From: Adiantum capillus-veneris
Taxonomy: Eukaryota; Streptophyta; Polypodiopsida; Polypodiales; Pteridaceae
Assembly (NCBI GenBank): GCA_014529385.2
Contig: CM043953.1
Location: 98,582,842-98,646,841 of the forward strand
Direction: 5' to 3'
DNA: 64,000 nt
Each line of letters begins with the position of its first letter. Position 1 is the stretch's first letter. This document shows, piece by piece, positions 48,132-59,037 of this stretch. The translations under genes and the position numbers were made by a program. The notes below the pieces were generated by a model. That model was not told the origin of the DNA. It saw nothing but the letters and a program-made list of their open reading frames with translations, and did no database searches.

Positions 48132-49384
48132 TACGACACAAATGCAGCACTTGTACAAAGATGACAATCACATCACATCACATTCAAGTCATATCACATA
48201 GAATCCATTCAGATCTAGAACCATGATTCCTGGCAACGTATTTAGCAATCGCATCTAGATCCACACTGGACCTCACTAATGTCGAATTAACTAATTCTTA
48301 TTGCGATCATGTCCTCAGATTTCTCAAGACCGAAATGTTGCAGTCATTTCGTCAATCATATATACCTAGATGAATCCAGGATAAGCCCAGATTCACCCTT
48401 GAAGGAAAGTGCAAGGTATAGACCCAAGGTAGTCACCCACAAGACAATATAACCATCAGCTCCATCATGCATAGTATTGACTAAATACCACGACATCCCC
48501 ACTAACGTCGTCAGTGCCCAATAATGGGTGTAGAACTAAGTACTAACATATGCTCCCCAACACAACACACGCCACATGCACACATACATAAGCATACATC
48601 AACACAAAGTTCAACGTACTCTGTCATGACTCTAGAGATCAAGGCCAGACTCAGCCATAATGAAGCCTAGCACTAAAAGAAGCAGTAAATCAAAAAATTA
48701 GCACAAAAATGAGAGGGCATACGCACCACAAAAGATAAAAAGAATTAGCACAATATCAATTGGTCGTAACTCGGACGAAAACTTCACAATGTGATGTCTG
48801 CTATACCACTAAAAAATATACCTAGATGAATCCAGAATAAGCCCAGATTCACCCTTGAAGGAAAGTGCATCTTTCAATCCTTCCATCTTTCAATCCTTCA
48901 CACAAACACAATCACATCTGTGAGTAATCATTTCCGGGAATTCGAGTTCATCAATCAGGCACTGAGTTCATACTGAACTGAGTGTTTCAATCATTCAATT
49001 CTAGTCATCTTATCGTTGTGTAGCCATCTCATCCCTCGAGAACTCTTGATGTGCTCACCACAGTTTCAGTCATCATCATTCAAATTCATGATTCTTATTG
49101 TTATCAGGTTCATTCTCGAGCTAGCATTGCTCCCGATTGCATTTGAATGCAATTTCTTCATGATCTCATTCTCAATTTCACCTTTTATTTGCTCACAAAT
49201 TGCAAAATCTTCCAAAAAACATTAATTTCATACATAAATCAAAGTCATTTTCAAAAATTCCTGACTCAAAATCGTTCATTCTTAAAGTCATAAAACAAAA
49301 TAATGTCAACTCATCAATATCTTTTTCGATTTTCTATCCAAAATCTGTTTTGGAGCAAGTATCTCCTTGTCTAGGTCTAATTCC
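48132..49384 (-). other. 3' non-coding region of a gypsy element, with an inserted mini-element
   Basis: 48140-48355 matches the 3' UTR of element B (36535-36755). The homology is interrupted by the 509 bp element at 48361-48869. The rest has no recognised gene. Confidence 0.65.
48361..48869 (-). mobile_element. TRIM-like mini-element with 53 bp terminal direct repeats
   Basis: Terminal repeats at 48361-48413 and 48817-48869 (tatacctagatgaatcc to aggaaagtgca) differ at one base. The minus strand reads TGGTATAGCAGACATC close to the inner edge of the right repeat, a partial match to a primer-binding site. There is no coding capacity. No target duplication is clear, so a simple duplication remains possible. 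Confidence 0.5.
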
Positions 49385-49735
49385 GTCTGGCAATCGTTCT
49401 CATTCTTGTGCCTTTTTGGGGCACTGCGAAGATATGTGTTCGTGTTCTCCACAGTCAAAACACTTCCCCGTTTTAAGGTATTCTTCTTTCTGTTCTGTCA
49501 GTTGCGAACGTGTATCTTTGTCTCTTCTTATTTCATTATCACTTGTTGAAGGTTGATCTGTTGGATAAATCAAGTTACCTGAATGCATCGCAAACCCTTG
49601 CGTAGCATGCCCCATCAAATGTTGTATGGACTCAAATTTTTGTAACAAGCAGTAATCTCGTATCTCTTTGGACAGTCCACAGCAAAAACGCTTGATTTGC
49701 TGCTTAAAACTACGTGGACACATTTCTGCCATAGT
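49385..49735 (-). pseudogene. gag fragment with intact zinc knuckle (element G)
   Basis: The minus ORF reads IKRFCCGLSKEIRDYCLLQK, HATQGFAMHSGNLIYPTD and the knuckle CFDCGEHEHISSQC. It joins the 3' UTR on one side without any pol, so pol has been deleted, and meets an LTR C-like fragment on the other. Confidence 0.8.
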
Positions 49736-50190
49736 CTAGCGTCAGTCTTAGCGTAGGACCTAGCATGGCACCTTGTGAGCCTATAGCAGGGCGTGCATGT
49801 CCAGGCCGGTCATAGTTGCATACCCTCTCTTGGACAAGAACAATCATTTCACCATGCAGGCATTTTACCGCGTGAACCACCTCTTATAACTCCTTTTATT
49901 AAAGGTGACTTTTGGAATTCTTTTTGTAAGTTTGTTGGAAAAGTAGGTAGGGCAAATTGCTAAAGATTTATAAAAGATACCCATTGGACACTCAGTAGAA
50001 GCAGAAGAAGCAAGGACACAAGGAGACAGGCACCCAACAGTCAGGCAGCACCTCAGCAGGAGCCCCCTAGCGTTTTTCTCAAGAAGAAGAAGGCCCTGAT
50101 CAGCCTGGCGTTTTCAGTTTTCAGCCTTAGCCTCGTGAGAACCCGGATCCTCTAGTTGCAGATCCTCGCCAAATTCCCCATCTAGTACCA
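49736..50190 (-). repeat. LTR family C-like fragment, reversed
   Basis: It resembles 40320-40990: aggtagggcaaatt, acagtcaggcagc, ccctagcgttttt. It ends where element F pol begins. Its continuation may be 55963-56394. Confidence 0.65.
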
Positions 50191-50192
50191 GA

Positions 50193-51617
50193 TCAGCTTA
50201 GGAAGGGTGGAACCTTCGTAGCACCTTCAATAATCTCAAATGGCGCCTTCCCCATCGAAGAGTGAATCGTGTTATTGTAGGCAAATTCCACCAAAGGCAA
50301 ATAGTTTTCCCATTGAGTCTTCTGATCCCAGATGTAAGACTTCAATAAATCCAATACGACTGAATTAGCAATTTCTGATTGCCCATCTGTCTGAGGGTGG
50401 AAAGATGACGAGAATTGCAACCGCGTGCCAATGTTCTCCCAAATAGCCTTCCAAAACAAACTCGTGAATCGAGTCTCTGTCAGAGACAATTGTCTCAGGC
50501 ATGCCATGTAATCTGAAGATCTGGGCCACAAACAGTCTCGGTAAGTGATCCGGCTTGACTGTTTTCTTCACTGGAAAGAAATGAGCTTGCTTGTTAAATC
50601 TGTCAATAATAGTCCAGATACCATCGTGCCCACTCTGTGTTCTCGAGAGATCAAAAATAAAATCCATTGCAATACTTTCCCTGGGGCGGGTGGGTATGGA
50701 TAAAGGCTGTAACAATCCCTCTGCTTTATGCCTGTCAAACTTGACCTTCTGACATAACAAGCAACTGCGTACAAAATCGTCCACGTCCTTCTTGAGTCTC
50801 GGCCAAAAGAAGTATCTCTCCACACCTTTCAAGGTGGTGGCAATGCCACGATGACCCGTAAATGGTGGACAGTGGCATTCGGTTAAAACCTTTTCCCTCA
50901 ACGGCTGTGTAACGCACAAAATTGTTTTCTTCATCAAGTAGCCATCCCGAATGAAATATCCCGCTACTACCTCCCCATTCCTTATCCGAGTGAAAATGAC
51001 TGCAAAATTTGTATCTGTGGCATACTGATCGACCATATCCTCAAAGCTCCTATGATGTATCGTGGAAATAGCCAGAACCAACAGCTTCTGGGACAAAGCA
51101 TCCGCCACCAAATTCTTTTGTCCCTGCACATAGACAATCTGGAAGTGAAACTGTGACAAGAAGTGTCAATTTTTCTTCAATGTCTAAAAGGCGACTCCTC
51201 TGTGGGTCCCCACGAGAAAGGCACTCCTTCCTGTGTCAAAATATGCAAAGGGGAAGCAACCTCTGCAAACTTTCTAATGAACCGCCGGTAGTACGAACAT
51301 AAGCCCAAGCAGCTTCTAACTTCATGGACATTCTTCAAATCGGGCCAATCACGGATAGTCTCTACCTTGGTCGGGTCCATCTGCACTCCTGCTGCTAAGA
51401 CAATGTGTCCCAAAAAGTGTATCTCTGGTAGGAAAAATTCACTCTTCTTTGCATTGATCGCTAACTTGTGATCCCACAATGCCTGAAAGACTTGTAGCAT
51501 ATGTTCTCTATGTTCTGCCTCATCCTTGGAGAAGACAATAATGTCATCAAAGAAAGTGCCCACAAAAGATCTGTACTCTCTAAAAATCCTGTCCATCATT
51601 CAGTTAAAGGTCGCTGA
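50193..51617 (-). pseudogene. RT second half and integrase of element F
   Basis: At 51599-51177 the minus frame gives [19 protein letters not shown] (catalytic FFDD), EIHFLGHIVLAAGVQMDPTK and RSCLGLCSYYRRFIRKFAE. RNase H is absent apart from LVADALSQK. The integrase has FTGHRGIATTLKGVERYFFW, CLLCQKVKF, MDFIFDLS, IVSDRD and FHPQTDGQSEIANSV. A frame change lies between SDRD and the FHPQ box. Confidence 0.85.
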
Positions 51618-52793
51618 TGTAAGGTGCAGCGGAATGAATGTTGTATTTTTCTCAAGATTAGTGATCTTTATTGCTCAAGGTTCCTTTTAGTTCTTAGGGA
51701 AAGAAAGCTTTCCGTCTTATGGAGAGTGCTATGATCACGAACAAAGTGAGTGGATGGTGTGTGCAAGTGAATGAGACTGAGAGAAGGAGAGAGAAGAGAT
51801 ACGACACCCGAGAGGTGTAAAACCCTCCTCCGAAGGCCCCACTCTCGTCGGCGAGAGTGGTCTACTTTGATTGCACAAAGGTGTACAATGCGTATGCAAT
51901 GGATTGATGCAATGGGACTATGCCGATGACGACGACGGCGATGGCGATGACGACGACGACTCGATGGCTGAAATATGAGATCTTCTAATCGTTGAATTCT
52001 GGGACTGTTTCGGTGGCTGGAAATGATTGTTTTGGCTGCGTTTTTATGGCTGAAAATGGGGGGAATATCTGCAACCGTCTAGGGGCTGATCTGCTACTGT
52101 GTCATAGGCTGAAAACTGCGAGTATCTGATGCGGTAAGGGGCTGAAACCAAAAACGCTGATGGGCCCTGCTGCTAGCCAAAAACGCTAGGCTGATTTGGC
52201 TCTGCAATCCAAAAACGCTGGTTGGGCTGTCTTGGAAAAACGCTAGGGGAACTTGATGAATCTGCTGGCGATGGCAGGGATCTGCAAACGCTAGGGGCTG
52301 AAGATGGATGGCGATGGCTTGCTGTAGAAGGGATCGCCAAGGATGGTGTCAGGATGCAAAAACGCTAGGGGAGCCATGAGGGGGGGTACTGTTGAGAAGT
52401 TGCCTGTTGAGCGGGAAGCTTCTGCTGCCTCTTCTACCAGAAAGTGCTAACTTGGGTTTGCTTATATATTAACTTAGCAAAATTGCCCTACCTACTTTTG
52501 TTGGAAAGTCACTTAAAAATAATAAGTGAAAATAACCAAAAATAGGAAAATAGGCTAAATGCACTGGAAAATTCCCCTAACTGATGCTAGTGGATTTTGA
52601 TGGGAATTTTGATGATCATGTTGTGTGCAACCGGAGGATATGCATCTATGCTAAGTGACTGGGCATGCACGGTCTACGAATAGACTCACAAAAGTGCCAG
52701 ATCACTGCTAATCTAGACTTGACTGAACTGACTGAACCCTGCTGTGGTGTAGCTTGTCCACGGACACATAGGGTTGGGATGTGTCACGTGACA
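51618..52793 (+). mobile_element. Solo LTR, family C, inside element F
   Basis: 1176 bp, TGTAAGGTGCAGCGG to GTCACGTGACA as read on the plus strand, flanked by perfect target duplications gctga (51613-51617 and 52794-52798). There is no internal region or partner LTR. It interrupts the RT between the VMPFG box and the MMDRIF stretch. By comparison with 44501-45717 its transcriptional sense is the opposite strand; strand is given as read here. Confidence 0.92.
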
Positions 52794-53377
52794 GCTGAAG
52801 CATTGGTAAGCCCAAAAGGCATCACCAAAAAACTCGAATAAACCGAAGGTCGTCCGAAAAGTTGTCTTGTAGACATCTCCCAACGCGATTCGCATCTAAT
52901 GATATCCGCTCTTCGAATCGATCCTGCTGAAACAAGAGGATCCCTGAAGTCGGTCTAGAATATCATCGATCCTAAAAATTGGAAATCTGTTCTTGATGGT
53001 GATTTTGTTGAGAGCTCTATAGTCAATGCACATCCGTCTTTCTTCAAAACCAACAACACCAAAGAGCAGTAAGGTGAAGTACTCGGCTAGATAAGACCCT
53101 TTTCCAAAAGGTCTTTCACTTGGTTCATAATCTCTTCATTCTGGGCTCGGCTCACACGGTAAGGTGGCTGGTTCGGTGGTGTGCTTCCAGGTATCAGATC
53201 GATGGTATGATCCTCAGGACGAGTTGGTGGCAACTCGCCTGCCAAGCCCTCAGAAAAGCAATCGGCATGAGTGTGGAGAAAATCTTGGCGTTTTTTTTCA
53301 AGATCAGACATATTTATCCTATGATCGTCATTCAATTCTTTCAAAAAGATTGAGTGAACAAACAGACTGGATTTCAT
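52794..53377 (-). pseudogene. RT first half of element F
   Basis: The minus ORF 53377-53087 gives SKLKMKSSLFVHSIFLKELN-type spacer text, then [35 protein letters not shown] and DLLEKGLI. Further left come DVYKTTFRTTFGLFEF and a frameshifted remnant of the VMPFGL box before the solo LTR. Confidence 0.8.
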
Positions 53378-55399
53378 TTTAATTTTGAAACGGCCAAAGC
53401 TGATCCAATAGGGACAGACTCGCCCTTAAGTTTCACATCAAGTACAATGGTTCGGCCCTTTTCAATAGTCATAGTCGCTTTTCTCGCCCGATAGTCGACC
53501 ACGGCGTTGTTCTTATGGTACCAGGGAATTCCCGGGAGGACATCACAACCTTCCAAGGGCATTATGTAGAAGTCCTCGTGCCCCAAATACCCCTGACAAT
53601 GCAGCCGAAGTTTGCCAATGACAGGTGTAATGGCAACGTCTCTACCGAGTGCTGCTAGAACTGCCTCTACTTGTGGCCCCATCCGATAGGGTATAATCTC
53701 GAGTCGCGCCGCCAATTCAGGTGAAATGAAGTTGGGCTTGGCTCCTCCATCAAAGAAAATCAGGGTTCCTTGGTCTTTCACTTTGTCCCAAGCTCGGCAA
53801 AGTTCTATACTCTCATCAATCATGCTTGGGTGAGTACCCATGCAATCTGGAACCAATCCTACTTTCATCTTGCCTTTCCGTCCACGTTCCTCACCTACTT
53901 TTGAACTCTCTGGCCTTTCTTCATCTTGTTCTTTCTGTGCTTTTTTAGGGCACTTCATGGAGATGTGTCCTTGTTCCCCGCATCCAAAACAATTTTGAAC
54001 TCTCTGGCCTTTCTTCATCTTGTTCTTTCTGTGCCTTTTTAGGGCACTTCGTGGAGATGTGTCCTTGTTCCCCTCTTTAATGTAGTTAGCTCTCTCTCGA
54101 GGAGTGAGCCGGGGTCGTGTATCCTTATCTTTCTGATCTTTGGGGACTCTTTTTCTTTCTACTTTCATTTTTAGAAGTCTATTCTGTTTTCTGCGTCATG
54201 ATCTCATCTGTAGGGTAAGTCAAACTACATGAGTCTATGGCAAAGCCCCGTTTTGCATGACTCGTCAGTTCTTGAATAGAATCTGACTTTTGCTCTAAGC
54301 AGTGATCTCGGATCTCCGTAGGAAGTCCCAAGGTAAACAACATCTTCTTAAATAATGAAGCGGATAGAAAAGCGCTCCAAAATCTCTCGCAGTATGTGTC
54401 CAAGGTATCTTTCTTGGTCATCCGGAGATGGTTCCAAGCAGTTCGTATGTCACGTTCGTACTCTCGAGTCAACCAAGAAGAAATAAAAAGCCTTTTAAAT
54501 TTCAACCATTTAACTAGTGCTTTCTTGTTCAATAGAAGAGTGGACCACCATGTTCGAGCATTTCCCTTGAAATGAGAGGTAGCCCTCCGAATCTTGGAGT
54601 GCTCTAAGTAATGCCCACCAGAGAGAGCTATATCAAACTGCTGTATAGAAATTCTTCTTCTTTGCATAGAATCTGTAATCATCGGAGTCCGAACTATCTA
54701 AAGACGAGTCCTCTGTAGAACTGCCAAAAACTGGGCGAAACTTAGGCTTCTTTGCCTTTTTCTTGCCATTTCCGAAGCTTTGCTTTTTGCTTCGCTTTTT
54801 TTCTTTCTTGTCTTCTTCACTCGAGTCAGAAGAGCTAGAAGAACTCTCAAAAGAAGAAGAAAAAGAAGAAGAATTGGATACTCCTTCAAATTGCACATGC
54901 TTCTTTTGCTTTCATGCCGAGGCACAAGTAGATTGATGACCCAAATAACCCGGGAAGTCAGTTCCTTTCTTCTGATTTTTGGCCTGCTTTTTGGCTTTGT
55001 TGGTTGCGTCAAAAAGCTCGGTAATCCGTGTATCAACCACCTCTTCTAATTCTTGCTCTGTAAACATTCTTGGAGTAGGAGATTTCTTGAGTGCCGGTTT
55101 TAGGGGTGGTTTTGTGGCCTTCCGCCACTGAGAGTGCACTTCATCGAAGGATATCTGAGTTAAAAATTTGGCAAATTTCGGATCCTTCGCAAGATTGATC
55201 ATCGTCAACCAATTGTCGACACTGAATCTCTTCAATCTCCGCTTGAGTAGGCCGAGGCGGGCCGTACTCCTTGTGAGAATCTTCTTCATGATCTCCTCCC
55301 GCATCCTCAGACGCAGAGGAAGTCGACTCAACTCTGTATGAATCCATAAGTGTCGCGAGAAAAAGGATTAGATTTTTTGGTAGAAGAGAAATCGACCGC
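53374..55399 (-). pseudogene. gag and protease of element F
   Basis: From the right: a conserved lead (VDTRITELFDATNKAKK near 55020), a serine/acidic run near 54860, the gag core (HSKIRRATSHFKGNARTWW, LLNKKALVKWLKFKRLF, YCERFWSAFLSASLFKK), the zinc knuckle CFGCGEQGHISMKC near 53970, and protease (LIFFDGGAKPNFISPELAAR near 53750; GKLRLHCQGYLG; GCDVLPGIPWYH). Most frames are long, so F is among the least decayed copies. A 94 bp tandem duplication at 53901-54078 repeats the knuckle, one copy out of frame. Confidence 0.88.
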
Positions 55400-55411
55400 G
55401 CTCTGATACCA
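55400..55411 (-). promoter_or_regulatory. Primer-binding site of element F
   Basis: The minus strand reads TGGTATCAGAGC one base from the LTR at 55413. Confidence 0.9.
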
Positions 55412-55412
55412 C

Positions 55413-55962
55413 TGTAACAAACTTGGACATTCCAAGTCAAGATCCTACCGCGAAGATCCACTTCAAAACAATTCACAGTTCACAATTTGATTCGACGCGG
55501 CCCGGCGGAGTTCCGTACCTAGAGATATTGGCCCCAAAGACTTGCGCCCCTTTCGGTATTTCTTTTTTTATTAATCATGCTCAAAGTACAAGGGAGTGGG
55601 AGGGTTCTCACTCTCAGACTCTGCGTCCAGATGCTCTGCAGAGTGGGAGCCCTGCCCATCTATTTATTGATTCGAAGGGATGCCAAAAGCAAAGCCCAAA
55701 AAACTGCCATCTTTTAAAACAAAGGCTTAAAATAAAGCAAAGCCCAAAAGCTTCCCAAATTATGGCTTGCATAGAATTACTTGCGCAAAAGCAGCTGTCG
55801 TACAGTCCAGCGCAAAAAGCAAAATTCCGTACCAGCCTATCAACGCTTTTCTCGCCGCAAATCACAGAATCCATACACTGCCACGTCAGCCTGTCTACGA
55901 ATTTTTCGGGACTGCCTACCAGGGAGAGTGTGTATCTGCTGCCACATCACCCATTTGTGACA
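55413..55962 (-). repeat. 5' LTR of element F
   Basis: 550 bp, TGTAACAAACTTGG to TTTGTGACA, with the shared GCGCCCCTTTCGGTATTTC block at about 55543-55561. Confidence 0.9.
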
Positions 55963-56394
55963 GCATCTAGAGTTTTCAGTTTTCAGCCTTGACGCCGTCG
56001 TCGTCGACATAGTCATCGTCATCGTAGATCCCTATCTTGACGACGACACCTTTGTCGCCATCGTAGCGGATCCCGGACTTGACAACGACATCATCGTCAT
56101 CATTGTCGCAGTCTCTAATCGTCGTCGTTGACATAGTCGTCATCAAGTACCATAGCATCAGCATCTCAACATTTAGTCATTGTATCAGCATTGTGCAAGA
56201 ATAAAGAAAGTACTTGCTCTGGCAACATAGCACGGGGGCCCTTGAGGGTTGGGACCCGACATCCCTGTGTCCTCTCTTTTCTCTCTCTTTCTTTCAGTTC
56301 AGTTCAATTCTTTCAAGAAAAATAAAGTGTCCCTTGTGTTTATGTGCGAAGTACTAGATCCAAGCAAATCCTTATTCTCTTCCGCTGCACCTAA
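55963..56394 (-). repeat. LTR family C-like fragment, reversed
   Basis: It has gttttcagttttcagcc and GTC/GAC-rich runs and ends cgctgcacctaaca, the reversed start of LTR C. It appears to continue the fragment at 49736-50190. Confidence 0.65.
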
Positions 56395-56667
56395 CAATTT
56401 CCCATTTGAATTTCCCGTACTTTCACCTGGTCCAGAATTGTCAGGTAGGTTTGTCTGATTCTAGCGAGATTCGTCACTTGAATCCATGTGTAATCTCGGG
56501 TTCTTTATGGCTTATGCCCTGTAAGATAGAGCGATGAAGACAGGAGCACGCCCGATGCCCGTTGAATTAAGGGTGGGAGTGGCTAATAAGTCCAGAAATT
56601 GAGACACGAAGATTCTTTAATAGAATTGTGCTTTGAGAAAGACACGCGCCCAAAGCTTTGATACCAC
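56395..56667 (-). other. Leader with primer-binding site of a family D element
   Basis: 56520-56650 matches the leader of the nested element (30910-31093). The minus strand of 56655-56666 reads TGGTATCAAAGC, a primer-binding site with one change. Confidence 0.7.
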
Positions 56668-57330
56668 TGTTACAAACTTAGGCTCCCCAAGTCGAAACAG
56701 GCATGACACACGAGAGAATCACTTAAAAATACTTCACAATTTGATCACACTTTTAAAGCAAAGTCAACAAGGCTCGGCGTAGGTCCAGGCCCCAAGGTAT
56801 TGGCCCCAAAATCTGGCGCTCCTTTCAGCATTTATTTTTGTATTAATGCTTGAGCAAAGTTACAACTCGCGTGGCCCCTCTGCTCTGTTGCTCATCAGCA
56901 CACTGAGAGAAAGAGGGGCCTTGGGTTCTATTTAAAGGCCCTTGGCAAAGCAGTTACATGAAAAGCTGCAAACTCAAAAGCAATTGGCCCAAAAGCAACC
57001 AGTGAAAATCATAGAAATCCGTACCGCTGCCACGTGGCATATCAACGCAAAACACGGAGGTCAATAATGTTGCCACGTCAGCATGTCAACGCAATCTGCG
57101 GAGATCCTGCAAACTCAAAAGCAATTGGCCCAAAAGCAACCAGTGAAAATCATAGAAATCCGTACCGCTACCACGTGGCATATCAACGCAAAACACGGAG
57201 GTCAATAATGTTGCCACGTCAGCATGTCAACGCAATCTACGGAGATCCGTACGATTGTCCACGTTAGCATGTCAACGGGTTTTCCAGGCCTGCTGTCTGT
57301 ACAATTCTACCACATTATCAATTTGTGACA
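56668..57330 (-). repeat. LTR family D
   Basis: 663 bp, TGTTACAAACTTAGG to TTTGTGACA. It holds a diverged form of the shared block (ggcgctcctttcagcattt) and a nearly perfect 141 bp tandem duplication (56967-57107 and 57108-57248). Confidence 0.85.
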
Positions 57331-57725
57331 CCATGTTTGTGTGTTACCTTTTAGGTAAACGCGCCCTTCCTACCTTGGAGGACACGTGGCGCTTGCAGAA
57401 ATTCCATAAACCTAGGATTCTGCACCAACCGAGAAAACACATTCACAGCGGCATATCCTCATCTAATTGCCTAGTCATATACCCTTAACCTTGTGGAGCA
57501 TTCAAATCAACAAAGGATACAGACAAGGGTGGCCGTGAACTTTTGCCACGGGTGAACATTGGAGGAGAAACAGCCTGTCTGTCCTGTGAAGAGGAACACT
57601 CTTCCCTGCCGTCATTTGTCCTGTCAGCCATAGTGTAATTCCAAGTTCCTGTGTCTGTGTCTTCGCCGCAAACCAACCAAGGCCCACTCTTTAAGGAAAA
57701 AGTGATTCTGTCTCGACAGACAGAA
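57331..57725. other. No gene recognised
   Basis: Two overlapping short minus ORFs only; no motif. It lies between LTR D and a reversed LTR A. Confidence 0.35.
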
Positions 57726-59037
57726 CCATGGAACCAGCCCGTAGGACGGTAAGACTTTAGCTTTCACCCGAATCTTTACTTTATAAACTTTGCTTGAACT
57801 TTACGACACAAAGGAACTCACGATTAAACCTGTGACTGAAATTAACACTTCAAACAAACCACGCCCTTGCAACTAGAGTGCTACCAAGCAAACAGCGAAC
57901 ACCTTGTAGGCCCCAAAGACTAGCGCCCCTTTCGGTATTTCTTTATTCTTATTGCAAATAGACGATCCGAACACTTTCATCTAACTCTCACCTGCTGTCC
58001 AAACCTGTCCATGGCTGTAATAGCAGGTTTTTGACCCAATTTCGCCAACAAAACGGCGCAAAACCTTCGTAGGTCAAAAGTACACGTCAAGGACACTTTC
58101 CCTTGAGATTTGGAAGCTTTCCAGTGAGGTGCGCGTCAATTTCAACGTGCTGTAATTCCCTGTTTTGTCACTATTAGGTGCCCAAAGCCCTATTTAAGCA
58201 TCCTAAGGCTCCCTTGGCGATGTCCTATAGTTTAGGAGCGAAACCCTAAACCTGTAGAAAAACACGGTAGGTTGTAATTTTCTGTTTTGGATTCATTTTG
58301 GGTGGAGCGAACACGTCTACATGTGTCTCAGGTGCTCCCGCACGTAATGGGACAGTTCCCCTTTGAATCGGATGAGTTTTCAGAAAACTCTCCGATTTCG
58401 CTATCCTTCGCGTTGGAACTGTGTGCACCTGTGGGGGATTAGTAATTAGCTAATCCGGTACATGTTCAAAAGGCTCTTGCCTTGGCAAACACGCATAAAA
58501 CCCCCAGAATTGTAGTCATCTGAGAAGCCCGACTAGTGGGGCATTACCATATGTGCAAAGGGGAGAGAGATGCGCGAGAGCAAATCGCACTGCAAGAGGC
58601 ATGGGAGAAGGCAAGCTTTCCATTAAAGCTGTGATCACCTCACCCACTACTAACACACACTATAGTCACACTATGATAAAAATCAACCCTTCTCAATTTG
58701 GGCTCCCCCTCTTGGGATGAGTCTAGCAAATTTGTGTGGAGCACCATATGTCCAATTTGCCTCTTTTGAATTGATTCCCTAGTATCCACCAACTTATAAG
58801 TGTCGCGCAGGGCCTAAATGACCTTCGACTGAGCCTAGACAGTGTTGATTGGCCCGACCATCTTGTGGCGACCTGCCCTTCCCAACTGCAGGTGTAACTC
58901 TTGGTCGTCGACCATTTCACACTAGCCACACAATGTCCGGTCATTTGTGACTTCAAAAAGAGGGTCCCAAGAATTAAATAAAAATCAAGGGCAAGAAACC
59001 AGCAACTAAGGTTAGTGGTTGCCACATCCTCGTGACA
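57726..59037 (-). repeat. Reversed LTR of family A
   Basis: The minus strand starts TGTCACGAGGATGTGGCAAC and aligns with 34054-35510 at both ends, more loosely in the middle. It carries the shared block (gcgcccctttcggtatttc near 57924-57942). No internal region adjoins it and no target duplication is evident, so it is a solo LTR or a fragment. Confidence 0.7.

Larger units (their letters stand above)
50191..55962 (-). mobile_element. Element F: minus-strand Ty3/gypsy, 5' LTR, gag, pol (3'-truncated)
   Basis: The 5' LTR (55413-55962), primer-binding site, gag, protease, RT and integrase read right to left and stop inside the integrase region near 50193. The RNase H part is deleted near 51165-51180. 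A solo LTR C (51618-52793) splits the RT. Both outer sides are LTR C-like fragments (49736-50190 and 55963-56394), so F may lie inside one such LTR. Confidence 0.8.
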
